The notes beneath the pieces are model-generated. The model saw only the letters and a list, made by a program, of their open reading frames with translations. It had not been told where the DNA came from and searched no databases. Made by a program: the position numbers and the translations under genes. From Bosea sp. AS-1 (lineage in GTDB: Bacteria; Pseudomonadota; Alphaproteobacteria; Rhizobiales; Beijerinckiaceae), in NCBI RefSeq assembly GCF_002220095.1, contig NZ_CP022372.1, positions 4,891,001 through 4,955,000 of the forward strand: a stretch of 64,000 nt of DNA. Reading direction: 5' to 3'. Below are positions 1 through 9,734 of this stretch, in pieces (within the stretch, counting starts at the first letter, position 1; each line of letters begins with the position of its first letter).

Positions 1-210
1 GCCGATATAGATGAAGAACTGTTTCCAGAGAGGCTGATTGAGCCCGAGTTCCTCGCGGATCGCCTGCACGACGTCCTGCGTCGCGGTGGGGCCGGCGCGC
101 ACCTGGGCCGGGTCCGTCGGCACCACCTGCATCAGCAGGAAGCCGATCAGCAGAACGCCGAACAGGACCGGCAGGACCAGCAGCAGCCTTTGCAGCGTAT
201 GTCGCAGCAT
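1..210 (-). CDS. ABC transporter permease, DppB/OppB type (N-terminal fragment, cut by window edge)
   Basis: The reverse strand from ATG at 210 encodes 70 residues before the window ends. It starts with MLRHTLQRLL, then one hydrophobic segment ending in the typical LMQVVPTDPAQV stretch, then the LGLNQPLWKQF segment seen after TM1 in DppB/OppB permeases. This is the start of an inner-membrane permease of a dipeptide/oligopeptide importer. It lies 16 nt downstream of the amidohydrolase stop on the same strand, so the two are probably co-transcribed. The rest of the gene lies outside the window. Confidence 0.85.
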   Translation of the reverse strand, partial: MLRHTLQRLLLVLPVLFGVLLIGFLLMQVVPTDPAQVRAGPTATQDVVQAIREELGLNQPLWKQFFIYIG

Positions 211-226
211 GCGGAGCTTCCTGAAC

Positions 227-1873
227 CTATTGCGCGGCTGCGGCGAGCTGGCCGTGCCGGTCGAAGACGACCTCGCCGCCAAGCAGGGTCAGGTCACAGC
301 GGACGTCGTTCTCGACCTCTTCGACCGGAACCGAGAAGATGTCCCGAGAGAGCACCGCGATATCCGCGAGCTGACCCGGGACGAGCCGCCCGAGCTTGTC
401 CTCGGCAAACTGCGTATAGGCGCCGAGCAAGGTATAGGCGTGCACGGCCTCCTCCATGCTCAGCCGCTCGGCGCCGCCGATCTCGGTGTGGCGCTTGGTC
501 TGTCGCGTGACCATGGTGAAGAGGTTCTTGAACGGATCAGTGGCGCAGACCGGCGCATCCGAGCTCGCCGCCGCATGTAGCCCGGCATCGAGCCATTTGC
601 GCATCGGATAGGAGGCGCCGGCGCGCTGCTCGCCGAGATTGATCACATAGAGATCGCCGAACTCGTAGATGAAGGCCGGCTGCGGCACGGGGTCGATGCC
701 GGCGGCGGCCATGCGAGCCAGCTGGCCGTCAGTGAGGAAGCCGCAATGCTCGATGCGATGGCGGCGGCCGTGGATCGGATGCTCGCGACTGTCGGCCTTC
801 TCAATGCCGGAGAGCACCTGCTCGATCGCCGCGTCGCCGATGGCGTGAATCGCGAGCTGGTAGCCCAGCTCGTGATAGTGCCTGAGATAGCGGTGCATGT
901 CGGCGTCGGAATAGATGAAGATGCCGCGATTGTCGGGATCCCCGACGAGATAGGGCTCGCTCATCGCCGCCGTCAGGCCGCCGGCGCTGCCGTCGCCGAA
1001 GACCTTCATGGCGCCGTAGCGCAGCAGGCCGGTCTCGCGGCCGAAGCGGTAGCCGGCAGCGTGGGCCTCGTCGCCGATGCCGTCGGCATTGCCGTAGATG
1101 CAGACCCAGGTGCGGACCGGCAGAGTGCCGGCGCGCGCGACCTCCTCATAGGCTTCGATCTCGGCCATGCCCGCGCCCATGCCAACGCCGGCATCCATCA
1201 CGCTGGTGAAGCCCTGGGATAGCATGTAGTGCCCGGCCTTCTCGATCGCCGCCTTGAGCTCGGTGATGCTCGGTCGCGGCATCGCCTCGACGATCAGCCG
1301 CATGGCGCTCTCCGCCAGCAGGCCGGTGAGTTTGTTGTCGCGCCGCTCGATCAGGCCGCCCGCTGGGCTCGGCGTGTTGTGACCGATGCCGGCCGCGGTC
1401 ATCGCCCGGCTGTTGACGACGCCGACATGGCCGCAGGTACGCTTGATATAGACCGGATTGTCCGGCGCAGCGCGGTCCAGCTCGTCGGCGGTCGGATGGC
1501 GCCCCTCTGCGAGCTCGTTGTGGTCGTAACCGCGACCGATCACCCATTCGCCGGGCTTCTTCCCCTTGGCCTCAGCCGCAACGCGGCGCAGGACCTCGCC
1601 GATGCTGTTGACGCCTTCCTCGGGGCGCAGATTGACCTCTCCCATGGCGAGACCAAGTGGGAGCAGATGCATATGGGCGTCGTTGAGGCCCGGGATCGCA
1701 ACCCGACCGGCGAGATCCACCACTTTCGTGCCCAGTCCCTGCAAGGCAGAGACCTCGGCGGCGGTACCCGCAGCCAGAACCTTTCCATCCGCGATCGCCA
1801 GCGCCTCGGCGAAACCTTCCGTCAGACCGCAAAAGATACGACCGTTCAGCAATACGGTATCGGCTTGTGTCAT
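227..1873 (-). CDS. YtcJ-type amidohydrolase (amidohydrolase family 3)
   Basis: A 548-aa metal-dependent hydrolase. The N-terminal beta-sandwich is followed by the His-x-His metal motif (NDAHMH, H67 and H69), then HAIGDAAI, HRIEHC and the late SSDAPV aspartate motif, all expected of the TIM-barrel amidohydrolase superfamily, in the YtcJ / N-substituted formamide deformylase-like group. No signal peptide is seen, so it should act in the cytoplasm on an amide or formamide-like substrate that I cannot specify. It is followed by a DppB-type permease and faces a divergent XRE-cupin regulator, which suggests uptake and hydrolysis of a peptide- or amide-like compound under that regulator. Confidence 0.85.
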   Translation of the reverse strand: MTQADTVLLNGRIFCGLTEGFAEALAIADGKVLAAGTAAEVSALQGLGTKVVDLAGRVAIPGLNDAHMHLLPLGLAMGEVNLRPEEGVNSIGEVLRRVAAEAKGKKPGEWVIGRGYDHNELAEGRHPTADELDRAAPDNPVYIKRTCGHVGVVNSRAMTAAGIGHNTPSPAGGLIERRDNKLTGLLAESAMRLIVEAMPRPSITELKAAIEKAGHYMLSQGFTSVMDAGVGMGAGMAEIEAYEEVARAGTLPVRTWVCIYGNADGIGDEAHAAGYRFGRETGLLRYGAMKVFGDGSAGGLTAAMSEPYLVGDPDNRGIFIYSDADMHRYLRHYHELGYQLAIHAIGDAAIEQVLSGIEKADSREHPIHGRRHRIEHCGFLTDGQLARMAAAGIDPVPQPAFIYEFGDLYVINLGEQRAGASYPMRKWLDAGLHAAASSDAPVCATDPFKNLFTMVTRQTKRHTEIGGAERLSMEEAVHAYTLLGAYTQFAEDKLGRLVPGQLADIAVLSRDIFSVPVEEVENDVRCDLTLLGGEVVFDRHGQLAAAAQ

Positions 1874-2198
1874 GACGCGCGCTGGACCCCTATGTTCAAG
1901 GCGAATTCTTGCGGGAATCAGAACAGAGCGGCCAATTTCGGCAAACAGCGATCAATGTACGCAAAGACAAACCTGTCACGCACAGCCCCATCGGAAGAAA
2001 TGGGGCATTTTGATCTGAACGGTCGACCCTGCTCGCGAAAATTATTCCACCTCGCCTGTTCCCCGCATCGTGATATTCTTGTTGGCTTTGTGGTAGCATT
2101 GCTCAGAATATTGAGCGGCGCAAGAGGCGCCGACCGGCGTCCACCGCATGGCGCGCAGGGCTCGCACAGACGGCCGGGACGGGGGAGGAAAGATAAAG
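1874..2198. promoter_or_regulatory. Divergent intergenic region between amidohydrolase and XRE regulator
   Basis: 325 nt between two divergent genes, so both promoters should be here. The only structure I see is an imperfect dyad at 2101-2116 (GCTCA ... TGAGC around an AT-rich centre), about 85 nt before the regulator start, a possible regulator site. No clear -35/-10 pair could be assigned by eye. Confidence 0.35.
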
Positions 2199-2777
2199 AT
2201 GGGTTTTGATGTCGGGGGCAGATTGCGCGAAATCAGATTGGCCGCCGGGCTTTCCCAGCGCGAACTCGCCGCACGCTCAGGCGTGACTCACAGCCTGATC
2301 TCGCTGATCGAGCAGAACCGAAACAGTCCTTCCGTCGCCTCGCTCCGCAAGATTCTCGATGGCGTCCCGATGAGCATGGTCAATTTTTTCGACGAAGCAC
2401 GGACCCCGCGCGACCGGGTATTCTTCGATGCCGGCGACCTGATCGACCTGACCTCGCGCCTGCATCAGGTCAATGGCGGCGAAAGCCGGGGCAACATGTC
2501 GTTCCGACAGGTCGGGGACGCCCAGGCCCACAACCTCCAGATCCTGCACGAATCCTACGAGCCCGGCGCCGATACCGGTGCCGCCATGCTCAAGCACAAC
2601 TCGCATGAGGGCGGCGTCGTGCTCTCCGGCGAACTCGAGGTCACTGTCGGCGATCAGATCAGGGTGCTGAGGCCCGGCGAGGCCTATCTTTTCGACAGCC
2701 GCGTACCGCACCGCTTCCGCAATATCGGCACGGAACGCTGCATCGTGGTCAGCGCCTGCACACCACCTTACCTCTAG
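2199..2777 (+). CDS. XRE-family transcriptional regulator with C-terminal cupin domain
   Basis: The ATG at 2199 is preferred over the in-frame ATG at 2148 because a GGAGGAAAG ribosome-binding site precedes it and the HTH begins right after (MGFDVGGRLREIR). The 192-aa product has an N-terminal lambda-repressor-type HTH at about residues 8-60 (LSQRELAARSGVTHSLISLIE) and a C-terminal cupin_2 domain at about 115-190 (HEGGVVLSGELEVTVGD, then PHRFRN). This is the PuuR-like architecture, in which the cupin senses a small molecule. Divergent from the amidohydrolase, it is the likely local regulator of that gene and the adjacent peptide permease. Confidence 0.85.
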   Translation: MGFDVGGRLREIRLAAGLSQRELAARSGVTHSLISLIEQNRNSPSVASLRKILDGVPMSMVNFFDEARTPRDRVFFDAGDLIDLTSRLHQVNGGESRGNMSFRQVGDAQAHNLQILHESYEPGADTGAAMLKHNSHEGGVVLSGELEVTVGDQIRVLRPGEAYLFDSRVPHRFRNIGTERCIVVSACTPPYL

Positions 2778-2868
2778 ACGCCACCCATTCGGCGGCCGGT
2801 TTCGGCCATCCGTTTATGCGCCGTTAACCCTGCCCATCTAGGTACGGAGGCTGGTTTAGTCAGTCGTA

Positions 2869-5394
2869 GTGTTCGCTGTCCCTATGTATAAACGCGACCG
2901 TCATCAGCGAGCCAACAGCTTCGCCTCGAGCGAGTATCACGCTCATCCCGCCGACGATTCTCAGGCTCCTTCGAGCCGGGCCGACAAGGCCGATTTCACG
3001 CCAAGCCGTGCTCCTGCCGGAGAGGCGGCGGCGCCGGTCTATGTCCGTTCCCCCCGCATGTCGGGCAAGGTGCGACAGACCCAGACGGGGCCGGAAAGTG
3101 ATCGACAGAGCCCTCCCCTGCTGTTCAGCGGCGGCCATCCACCGGCCGTGACCCTGGCCGATTCGACGCGCGTCCGTTTCTGGCGCACGCCGAAGCACCT
3201 GATGAAGGAGATCTGGGGCTCGCCGGATGGGATCGAGCCCCTGCCCCTCGCCATCGAGGAAACGCATCCCGATCCTGCCGAGCTCGCTCCGTTCGCGGAG
3301 CCGGTTGAGCCGGTGGCACAGGAGTCTTGGACGCAGGAAGTCTGGCCGGAAGATGAAGAGGCGATCGCCGAAGCCGTACCGGCGCTGCCTGCAACCGCCG
3401 CAGAGCCGCGGCCAACGCCCTTCGCCTTTCTCTCGGATCACGCCTTCTGGGATCTCGTGCCCGAGATCGGCCGCGACGAGGGCGTAGCGGGCTCTCCCGC
3501 CACGAAGATCCCGGTAACGCAGGTTACTGTCGCGGATGACGACATCCTCGATGATGCGTCGTGGGAAGCGAACGAACCGGCCTTGCCAGTCGTCACGCCC
3601 CTTGCCGCCTCGGCTGGCGGCAACCCGGCCGGCAGCTCGCCCTGGCCGGGCTACACCGTGAATCTGCGCGTCTCTATGGCGCCGCAGCCGGTTGCGCAGC
3701 CGATCGGTGTCCCGCCGGCCGTCGCCCTAGCGCCGACGGAAGCGGCAGTGTCAGACGTCGATAGCACCGAGGATGAGCCGGCTGAGGTCGTTGCTCCGCC
3801 GGTGGTCCAGGCCGCCCCCGTCAAGAAGGCCTCCGCTCGTCGCCAGGAGCCGCAGGCGGGCTTCCAGCTCCCGCCGATCGAATTCCTGGCCGAGCCGCCG
3901 GAGGACCGCGCCGAGACCATGCCGGTCGAGGTGCTGCAGCAGAATGCCGGGCTGCTCGAAGGCGTGCTCGAAGACTTCAATATCCGCGGCGAAATCGTCC
4001 AGGCCTGCCCTGGTCCGGTCGTCACGCTCTACGAGCTCGAACCGGCCCCCGGCATCAAGAGCTCGCGGGTGATTTCGCTGGCGGACGACATCGCGCGTTC
4101 GATGAGCGCGGTGTCGGCGCGGGTCGCGGTGGTGCAGGGCAAGAACGCCATCGGCATCGAGCTGCCCAACAGCAAGCGCGAGACCGTCTTCCTGCGCGAG
4201 CTCCTCGCCAGCCAGGATTTCGAGGCGACCAAGCACAAGCTCGCCCTCTGCCTCGGCAAGACCATCGGCGGCGAGCCGGTGATCGCGGATCTGGCGCGTA
4301 TGCCCCACCTGCTCGTGGCGGGCACCACCGGCTCGGGCAAGTCCGTCGCGATCAACACCATGATCCTGTCGATCCTCTACCGGCTCAAGCCGGAGCAGTG
4401 CCGCCTGATCATGGTCGATCCCAAGATGCTGGAGCTCTCCGTCTATGACGGCATCCCGCATCTGCTCACCCCCGTCGTCACCGATCCGAAGAAGGCGGTC
4501 GTCGCCCTGAAATGGGCGGTGCGCGAGATGGAGGAGCGCTACAAGAAGATGTCGAAGCTCTCGGTGCGCAACATCGACGGCTTCAACGCCAGGGTCGGCG
4601 AGGCCAAGGCCGCCGGCGAGATCATCACCCGCACGGTCCAGACAGGCTTCGACAAGCACAGCGGCGAGGCGATCTACGAGGAGGAGGTCATGGACCTCGA
4701 GCCTCTGCCCTATATCGTCGTCATCGTCGACGAGATGGCCGATCTGATGATGGTCGCCGGCAAGGAGATCGAGGGTACGATCCAGCGGCTCGCCCAGATG
4801 GCCCGTGCCGCCGGCATCCACGTCGTGCTGGCCACCCAAAGGCCCTCGGTCGACGTCATCACCGGCACGATCAAGGCGAACTTCCCGACCCGGATCTCCT
4901 TCCAGGTCACGAGCAAGATCGACTCGCGCACGATCCTCGGCGAGATGGGTGCCGAGCAGCTCTTGGGCCAGGGCGACATGCTCTACATGGCCGGCGGCGG
5001 CCGCATCACCCGCGTGCACGGCCCCTTCGTCTCGGACAACGAGGTCGAGAAGGTCGTCGCCCATCTCAAGACGCAAGGGCGGCCGCAATATCTCGATGCC
5101 GTCACCTCCGAGGAGGAGGAAGGCGAGGAGGGCGAGGACGGCGCCGTCTTCGACAAGACCGGCATGGGTTCCGTCGACTCCGACGACCCCTATGAGCAGG
5201 CCGTCGCTGTCGTGCTGCGCGACAAGAAGGCCTCGACCTCCTACATCCAGCGCCGCCTCCAGATCGGCTACAACCGCGCCGCATCCATCATGGAGCGCAT
5301 GGAAAACGAGGGCATCGTCGGTCCCGCCAACCACGCAGGTAAACGCGAAATCCTCGTCGATGGCGGCCGCCCGCTCCCCGACGACGAGGATTGA
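2869..5394 (+). CDS. ftsK: DNA translocase FtsK-family, without N-terminal membrane segments
   Basis: An 841-aa hexameric dsDNA translocase of the FtsK/SpoIIIE family that moves chromosome ends during division. The C-terminal half is canonical: alpha domain (LPPIEFL onward), Walker A GTTGSGKS at about 485-492, Walker [12 protein letters not shown] near 615-625, the RPSVDVITG motif, and a winged-helix gamma domain (about 765-830) that would read KOPS-type sites. The first ~340 residues are Pro/Ala/Glu-rich and low in complexity, with none of the four transmembrane helices of classical FtsK. The start is GTG at 2869, with ATG at 2884 an alternative; a GGAGG at 2846-2850 is rather far from both. 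It converges on the peptide operon and shares its terminator. Confidence 0.9.
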   Translation: MFAVPMYKRDRHQRANSFASSEYHAHPADDSQAPSSRADKADFTPSRAPAGEAAAPVYVRSPRMSGKVRQTQTGPESDRQSPPLLFSGGHPPAVTLADSTRVRFWRTPKHLMKEIWGSPDGIEPLPLAIEETHPDPAELAPFAEPVEPVAQESWTQEVWPEDEEAIAEAVPALPATAAEPRPTPFAFLSDHAFWDLVPEIGRDEGVAGSPATKIPVTQVTVADDDILDDASWEANEPALPVVTPLAASAGGNPAGSSPWPGYTVNLRVSMAPQPVAQPIGVPPAVALAPTEAAVSDVDSTEDEPAEVVAPPVVQAAPVKKASARRQEPQAGFQLPPIEFLAEPPEDRAETMPVEVLQQNAGLLEGVLEDFNIRGEIVQACPGPVVTLYELEPAPGIKSSRVISLADDIARSMSAVSARVAVVQGKNAIGIELPNSKRETVFLRELLASQDFEATKHKLALCLGKTIGGEPVIADLARMPHLLVAGTTGSGKSVAINTMILSILYRLKPEQCRLIMVDPKMLELSVYDGIPHLLTPVVTDPKKAVVALKWAVREMEERYKKMSKLSVRNIDGFNARVGEAKAAGEIITRTVQTGFDKHSGEAIYEEEVMDLEPLPYIVVIVDEMADLMMVAGKEIEGTIQRLAQMARAAGIHVVLATQRPSVDVITGTIKANFPTRISFQVTSKIDSRTILGEMGAEQLLGQGDMLYMAGGGRITRVHGPFVSDNEVEKVVAHLKTQGRPQYLDAVTSEEEEGEEGEDGAVFDKTGMGSVDSDDPYEQAVAVVLRDKKASTSYIQRRLQIGYNRAASIMERMENEGIVGPANHAGKREILVDGGRPLPDDED

Positions 5395-5435
5395 TCGGGC
5401 GCGCGCTGCCCGATCCCAAAGCGACGCCATGACGA

Positions 5436-5464
5436 AAAAGCCGGCCCATTGGGCCGGCTTTTCT
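5436..5464. terminator. Bidirectional intrinsic terminator between ftsK and the peptide ABC operon
   Basis: A perfect 12-bp stem (AAAAGCCGGCCC at 5436-5447, GGGCCGGCTTTT at 5451-5462) with a 3-nt loop. Both arms end in A/T runs, so it can stop transcription from ftsK (plus) and from the convergent ATPase gene, whose stop codon directly abuts it. Confidence 0.9.
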
Positions 5465-6444
5465 CATGCTGCCTTTTCGAGGAAATCCTCGGCGAAGTGA
5501 CAGGCGACAAGGCGCCCGTCGACCTCGCGCTTTTCCGGACGCTCGGCCCGGCAGCGATCCTTCACGAAGGGGCAGCGCGTCGAGAACACACAGCCCTTGG
5601 GCGGATTGAGCGGGGACGGCAGCTCGCCGCGCAGCACGATGCGCTCGCGCTTGGCCCCGCTGACCCGCGGCGTCGAAGCGAGCAGCGCCTGGGTATAGGG
5701 ATGAAGCGGACGGGCGTAGATGCGCTCCTTCGGCCCATGCTCGATGGCATTGCCGAGATACATCACCAGCACGTCATGGGCGATGTGCCGGACCACGCTG
5801 AGATCATGCGAGATGAAGAGATAGGCGAGCTTCAGCTCGTCCTGCAAATCGGCCAGCAGGTTGAGCACCTGCGCCTGAATCGAGATGTCGAGCGCCGAGA
5901 CCGGCTCGTCCGCCACCACGACCTTGGGCGAGAGGATCAGCGAGCGCGCGATCGCGATGCGCTGGCGCTGGCCGCCGGAGAACATGTGCGGATAGCGGGC
6001 GTAGTGCTCCGGCCTCAAACCTACCTTCGCCATGATGGCGCGGGCCTTCTCGGTCCGTTCGGCCTTGGAGAGCGTCGTGTTGATCTTGAGCGGCTCTTCC
6101 AGGATCGCGCCGATCTTCTTGCGCGGGTTGAGCGAACCGTAGGGGTTCTGGAAGACGAGCTGCACCGTGCGGCGCAGCCGCTTGCGCTCGGCCGCGGGCG
6201 GATGCACCGCGTCGAGCCCGTCAAGCGTCAGCGTCCCTGAAGTCGGCGTCTCGATCAGCGTCGCCATGCGCGCCAACGTCGATTTTCCGCAACCGGATTC
6301 ACCGACGATGGCAAGGGTGCGCCCAGCCTCGACCGAGAAGGAGACCTTGTTCACGGCCTGCAACTGCGCCGGTGGCTGGAACAGGCCGCGCTTGACCGGA
6401 TAGATCTGGGTGAGCTCGCGCGCTTCGATGACGGGGTTGCTCAT
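5464..6444 (-). CDS. Peptide ABC transporter ATP-binding protein, DppF type
   Basis: A 326-aa ABC ATPase with Walker A GESGCGKS, signature [15 protein letters not shown], Walker [13 protein letters not shown] and the C-terminal oligopeptide-ABC domain ([14 protein letters not shown]). It powers a dipeptide/oligopeptide importer. The start is ATG at 6444, overlapping the preceding DppD-type stop by 4 nt (ATGA); the open frame runs further upstream but that part is only a shadow of the neighbour. It is the last gene of a six-gene operon and is followed at once by the terminator. Confidence 0.92.
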   Translation of the reverse strand: MSNPVIEARELTQIYPVKRGLFQPPAQLQAVNKVSFSVEAGRTLAIVGESGCGKSTLARMATLIETPTSGTLTLDGLDAVHPPAAERKRLRRTVQLVFQNPYGSLNPRKKIGAILEEPLKINTTLSKAERTEKARAIMAKVGLRPEHYARYPHMFSGGQRQRIAIARSLILSPKVVVADEPVSALDISIQAQVLNLLADLQDELKLAYLFISHDLSVVRHIAHDVLVMYLGNAIEHGPKERIYARPLHPYTQALLASTPRVSGAKRERIVLRGELPSPLNPPKGCVFSTRCPFVKDRCRAERPEKREVDGRLVACHFAEDFLEKAA

Positions 6445-7463
6445 CGCGTCGCCTCCGTCGTCAGGCCGGCCCCGTCGCGAGCGCGTTCGGCATCCCGGTT
6501 CGGATCGCCAAGCGGGTAATGGCAACGCACGCGCCCATCCATCCAGGGCCGCAGCTCCGGCTGGACGTTGCGGGAATGCTCGGTCGCATAGGCGCAGCGC
6601 GGGCTGAACAGGCAACCCTTCGGCCGGTCGTTGAGGCCTGGCACCATGCCGGGGATGGTGGCGAGCCGGGTCGCATCCTCGCTGCGCTCCGGCAAGGCGG
6701 CCAGCAACGCGGCGGAATAAGGGTGCTGCGGATCGGCGAAGAGCGCGCCGACCTTGCGCTCCTCCATGATCTGCCCGGCATACATCACCATGATCCGCTG
6801 CGCCGTCTCGGCGACGACGCCCATATTGTGGGTGATCAGCACCAGCGCCATGCCGCGCTCACGCTGTAGCGACATCAGCAGTTCGAGAATCTGCGCCTGG
6901 ATGGTGACGTCGAGCGCGGTCGTCGGCTCGTCGGCGATCAGCAGGCGCGGGTTGCAGGCGATGGCCATCGCGATCATGACGCGCTGGTTCATGCCGCCCG
7001 AAAGCTGGTGCGGAAAGGCCGTGAGGCGGCTTTCCGGCGCCGGGATGCCGACCTGTTCGAGCAGTTCGATCGCCCGGCGCTTCGCAGCCTTGCGGTCCAT
7101 GCCCTCGTGCTTGCGCAGCGTCTCGGCGAGCTGGAAGCCGATGGTGAAGCACGGGTTCAGGCTCGTGCTCGGCTCCTGGAAGATCATCGCCACGTCCTTG
7201 CCGGTGAGCTGGCGGCGCTCGCGGGCGGACATGGTGAGCAGGTCGCGGCCGTCGAAGCGCAGCTTGTCGGCGCGGACGCGGCCGGGATAACCGACGAGGC
7301 CCATCAGCGCGAGCATGGTGACGCTCTTGCCGGAGCCGGATTCGCCGACGACGCCGAGCACCTCGCCCTCGTCGAGGGTGAGGTCGATGCGGTCGACGGC
7401 GCGCAACGTTCCCTGCGAGGTGGGGAACTCGACGCTGAGGTTTTCGATCTCGAGCAGGGGCAT
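6441..7463 (-). CDS. Peptide ABC transporter ATP-binding protein, DppD type
   Basis: A 340-aa ABC ATPase starting [13 protein letters not shown], with Walker A GESGSGKS, signature [15 protein letters not shown], Walker [13 protein letters not shown] and the C-terminal peptide-transporter extension ([11 protein letters not shown]). It pairs with the DppF-type ATPase downstream, with which it overlaps by 4 nt. It starts 4 nt after the DppC-type stop, so coupling is tight through the operon. Confidence 0.92.
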   Translation of the reverse strand: MPLLEIENLSVEFPTSQGTLRAVDRIDLTLDEGEVLGVVGESGSGKSVTMLALMGLVGYPGRVRADKLRFDGRDLLTMSARERRQLTGKDVAMIFQEPSTSLNPCFTIGFQLAETLRKHEGMDRKAAKRRAIELLEQVGIPAPESRLTAFPHQLSGGMNQRVMIAMAIACNPRLLIADEPTTALDVTIQAQILELLMSLQRERGMALVLITHNMGVVAETAQRIMVMYAGQIMEERKVGALFADPQHPYSAALLAALPERSEDATRLATIPGMVPGLNDRPKGCLFSPRCAYATEHSRNVQPELRPWMDGRVRCHYPLGDPNRDAERARDGAGLTTEATR

Positions 7464-7467
7464 GGGA

Positions 7468-8379
7468 TCAGCGCTTCAGTTTGGGGTCGAGCGCATCGCG
7501 CAGACCATCGCCCAGCAGGTTGAAGGCGAGCACGGTGATGAGGATGGCGAGGCCCGGGAAGGTGACGACCCACCAGGCGCGCAGCACGAACTCGCGGGCA
7601 TCGGCCAGCATCGTGCCCCATTCGGGCGTCGGCGGCTGGGCACCAAGGCCGAGGAAGCCGAGCGCCGCGGCATCGAGGATCGCGGTCGAGACGCCGAGCG
7701 TCGCCTGCACGATGAGCGGCGCGGCGCAGTTCGGCAGGATCTCGGAGAACATCAGCCGGACCGTCTCGGCGCCGCTGACCTTGGCGGCGACGACGTAATC
7801 CTTGGAGGATTCGGCGATGACGGCGGCGCGCGTGATGCGGACATAATGCGGCAGCACGACGATGGCGACCGCGAGCATCGCGTTCATCAGGCCGGGCCCG
7901 AGGATCGCGACGATGACGATGGCCAATAGCAGGCTCGGCATCGTCATCAGGATGTCCATGAAGCGCATAATCGCGATGTCGGCGATGCCCTTGAAGTAGC
8001 CGGCAATCAGGCCGAGGACGACGCCGACGACGATCGCGATGGCGACCACCGCGATACCGATGACGAGCGAAAGACGGGCGCCATAGAGCAGGCGCGAGAG
8101 GATGTCGCGACCGATCGCATCGGTGCCGAGCGGATAGGAGAGCAGGCCGCCCTCTTGCCAGAACGGCGGCTTCAGGAAGACCGCGTTGTTGGTCATGTCG
8201 GGGTCGTGCGGCGCAATCAGCGGTGCGAAGAGCGCGCAGAGCAGCACCAGCACGATGACGACGAGACCCGCGACCGCGCCGCGATTGGCACTGAAATAGG
8301 TCCAGAACTCACGGGCCGGATGAGGCGGCGCGCCGCTCGGGGCGGCGACGGCAGGGGCTTCGAGGGTTTCGGCGCTCAT
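7468..8379 (-). CDS. Peptide ABC transporter permease, DppC type
   Basis: A 303-aa inner-membrane permease with six predicted membrane segments, the N-terminal OppC-type segment and the [19 protein letters not shown] stretch characteristic of DppC. The cytoplasmic coupling loop resembles the EAA motif ([17 protein letters not shown]). The start at 8379 (MSAETLEAP) is preferred over 8403 because a GGAG lies about 10 nt before it. It sits 43 nt after the DppB-type gene and 4 nt before the DppD-type gene. Confidence 0.9.
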   Translation of the reverse strand: MSAETLEAPAVAAPSGAPPHPAREFWTYFSANRGAVAGLVVIVLVLLCALFAPLIAPHDPDMTNNAVFLKPPFWQEGGLLSYPLGTDAIGRDILSRLLYGARLSLVIGIAVVAIAIVVGVVLGLIAGYFKGIADIAIMRFMDILMTMPSLLLAIVIVAILGPGLMNAMLAVAIVVLPHYVRITRAAVIAESSKDYVVAAKVSGAETVRLMFSEILPNCAAPLIVQATLGVSTAILDAAALGFLGLGAQPPTPEWGTMLADAREFVLRAWWVVTFPGLAILITVLAFNLLGDGLRDALDPKLKR

Positions 8380-8422
8380 GGGCGAAGGCTCCGGTGGGCG
8401 CAAATCATGGTGTTGCGGCGGT

Positions 8423-9433
8423 TCATCGGGCGTGCCTGATGCGCGGGTTGATCAGGCCGTAGAGCAGGTCGACCAGGAGGTTGACGCTCATCACGACCAT
8501 GCCAAGCAGCAGCGTGCCGCCCTGCAGGACCGGGTAGTCGCGCCGGCTGATCGCCTCGATCAGCCATTTGCCGACGCCGGGCCAGGAGAAGATCGTCTCG
8601 GTCAGGATCGCGCCGGTGAAGAGCGTGCCGACCTGCAGGCCGATGACGGTGACGACCGGGATCAGCGCATTGCGCAGCGCGTGCAACGCCACGACACGGA
8701 TCGGCGCCATGCCCTTGGCCCGCGCCGTGCGGATATAATCCTCGCCCAGCACCTCCAGCATCGCCGAGCGCGTCATGCGGGCGATGACCGCGAGCGGCAC
8801 GGTGCCGAGCACGATCGCCGGCAGGACAAGATGCGACAGTGCCGACCAGAAGGCGTCGACGTCGCCGGCGAGCAGGCTGTCGATGGTCAGGAAGCCGGTG
8901 ACCGGCTCGATGAAGTACTGCACCGCGATGCGGCCCGAGACCGGCGTGATGCCGAGCTGCACCGAGAACAGCAGGATCAGCAGTAGCCCCCACCAGAAGA
9001 TCGGCATCGAATAGCCGGTGAGCGAAATCCCCATCACGCCATGGTCGAAGATCGAGTTTCGCTTCACCGCGGCGATGATGCCGGCCGGCAGCCCGATGAT
9101 GAGCGCGATCAGGATGGCGCAGAGCGCGAGCTCGATGGTGGCAGGGAAGAGCTGACCGAATTCGGAGAGCACGTTCTCACGCGTCACGATCGACTTGCCG
9201 AGATCGCCCTGCAGCACCCGCTCGATATAGACGCCGTACTGGGTGAGCAGCGGTTTGTCGAAGCCATATTCCTTGACGAGCTGGGCGTGGCGAGCCGGGT
9301 CGATGCCGCGCTCGCCCGCCATGGTCTCGATCGGGTCGCCCGGGACCAGCCGGACAAGGAAGAAGGCGAGCAGGGTGATGCCGACGAAGGTCGGGATCAC
9401 GAGGCTGACCCGTGTCAGGATGAAGCGGAGCAT
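8423..9433 (-). CDS. Peptide ABC transporter permease, DppB type
   Basis: A 336-aa inner-membrane permease starting MLRFILTRVSLVIPTFVGIT, with the VRLVPGDP motif after TM1 and the family coupling loop (ALRNALIPVVTVIGLQVG) before the last segments. With the DppC-type partner it forms the membrane channel of the importer. It is separated by 301 nt with strong hairpins from the upstream binding-protein gene, which may lower expression of this distal part of the operon relative to the binding proteins. Confidence 0.9.
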   Translation of the reverse strand: MLRFILTRVSLVIPTFVGITLLAFFLVRLVPGDPIETMAGERGIDPARHAQLVKEYGFDKPLLTQYGVYIERVLQGDLGKSIVTRENVLSEFGQLFPATIELALCAILIALIIGLPAGIIAAVKRNSIFDHGVMGISLTGYSMPIFWWGLLLILLFSVQLGITPVSGRIAVQYFIEPVTGFLTIDSLLAGDVDAFWSALSHLVLPAIVLGTVPLAVIARMTRSAMLEVLGEDYIRTARAKGMAPIRVVALHALRNALIPVVTVIGLQVGTLFTGAILTETIFSWPGVGKWLIEAISRRDYPVLQGGTLLLGMVVMSVNLLVDLLYGLINPRIRHAR

Positions 9434-9734
9434 GGTTCTCCCAGTCTTATCAGCCGGGGCGCGGCCTCGCGCACGGCGTTTTGTCTTGTCGATTTATTCA
9501 AAGGCGAAATCTGGCGCAGCGCAAACACCAGATCGCGTGAAAGATCAAGAAGATCGTGTTCAAGAATCGGGGATAGCCAGATGCGGTCCGGCAAGCCTGC
9601 AACCACACAGAATAAGACTTGCGAAGATGCAGGCGCGATAACGCAATAATATTATCGGGAACAGCGCTGACGCCGCAACGAATGCAACGTCAGCGCGTTC
9701 CGTCTCTTCACGCGCCGCAATGCGGCGCCTGGTG
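9434..9734 (-). other. Operon-internal spacer with two hairpins downstream of the binding-protein gene
   Basis: 301 nt with no gene. Two strong stems follow the binding-protein stop in the direction of transcription: GCGCCGC/GCGGCGC at 9712-9728 (7 bp, 3-nt loop), then arms at 9658-9672 and 9688-9701 (14 bp with one bulged A). Neither is followed by a U-run on the minus strand. They therefore look more like 3'-end stabilisers or partial attenuators than full terminators. Confidence 0.6.

Noticed and set aside
3751..5430. Long minus-strand open frame opposite ftsK (559 codons)
   Set aside because: Codon-phase mirror of a real GC-rich gene; the translation is Asp/Gly/Leu-repetitive with no family motif.
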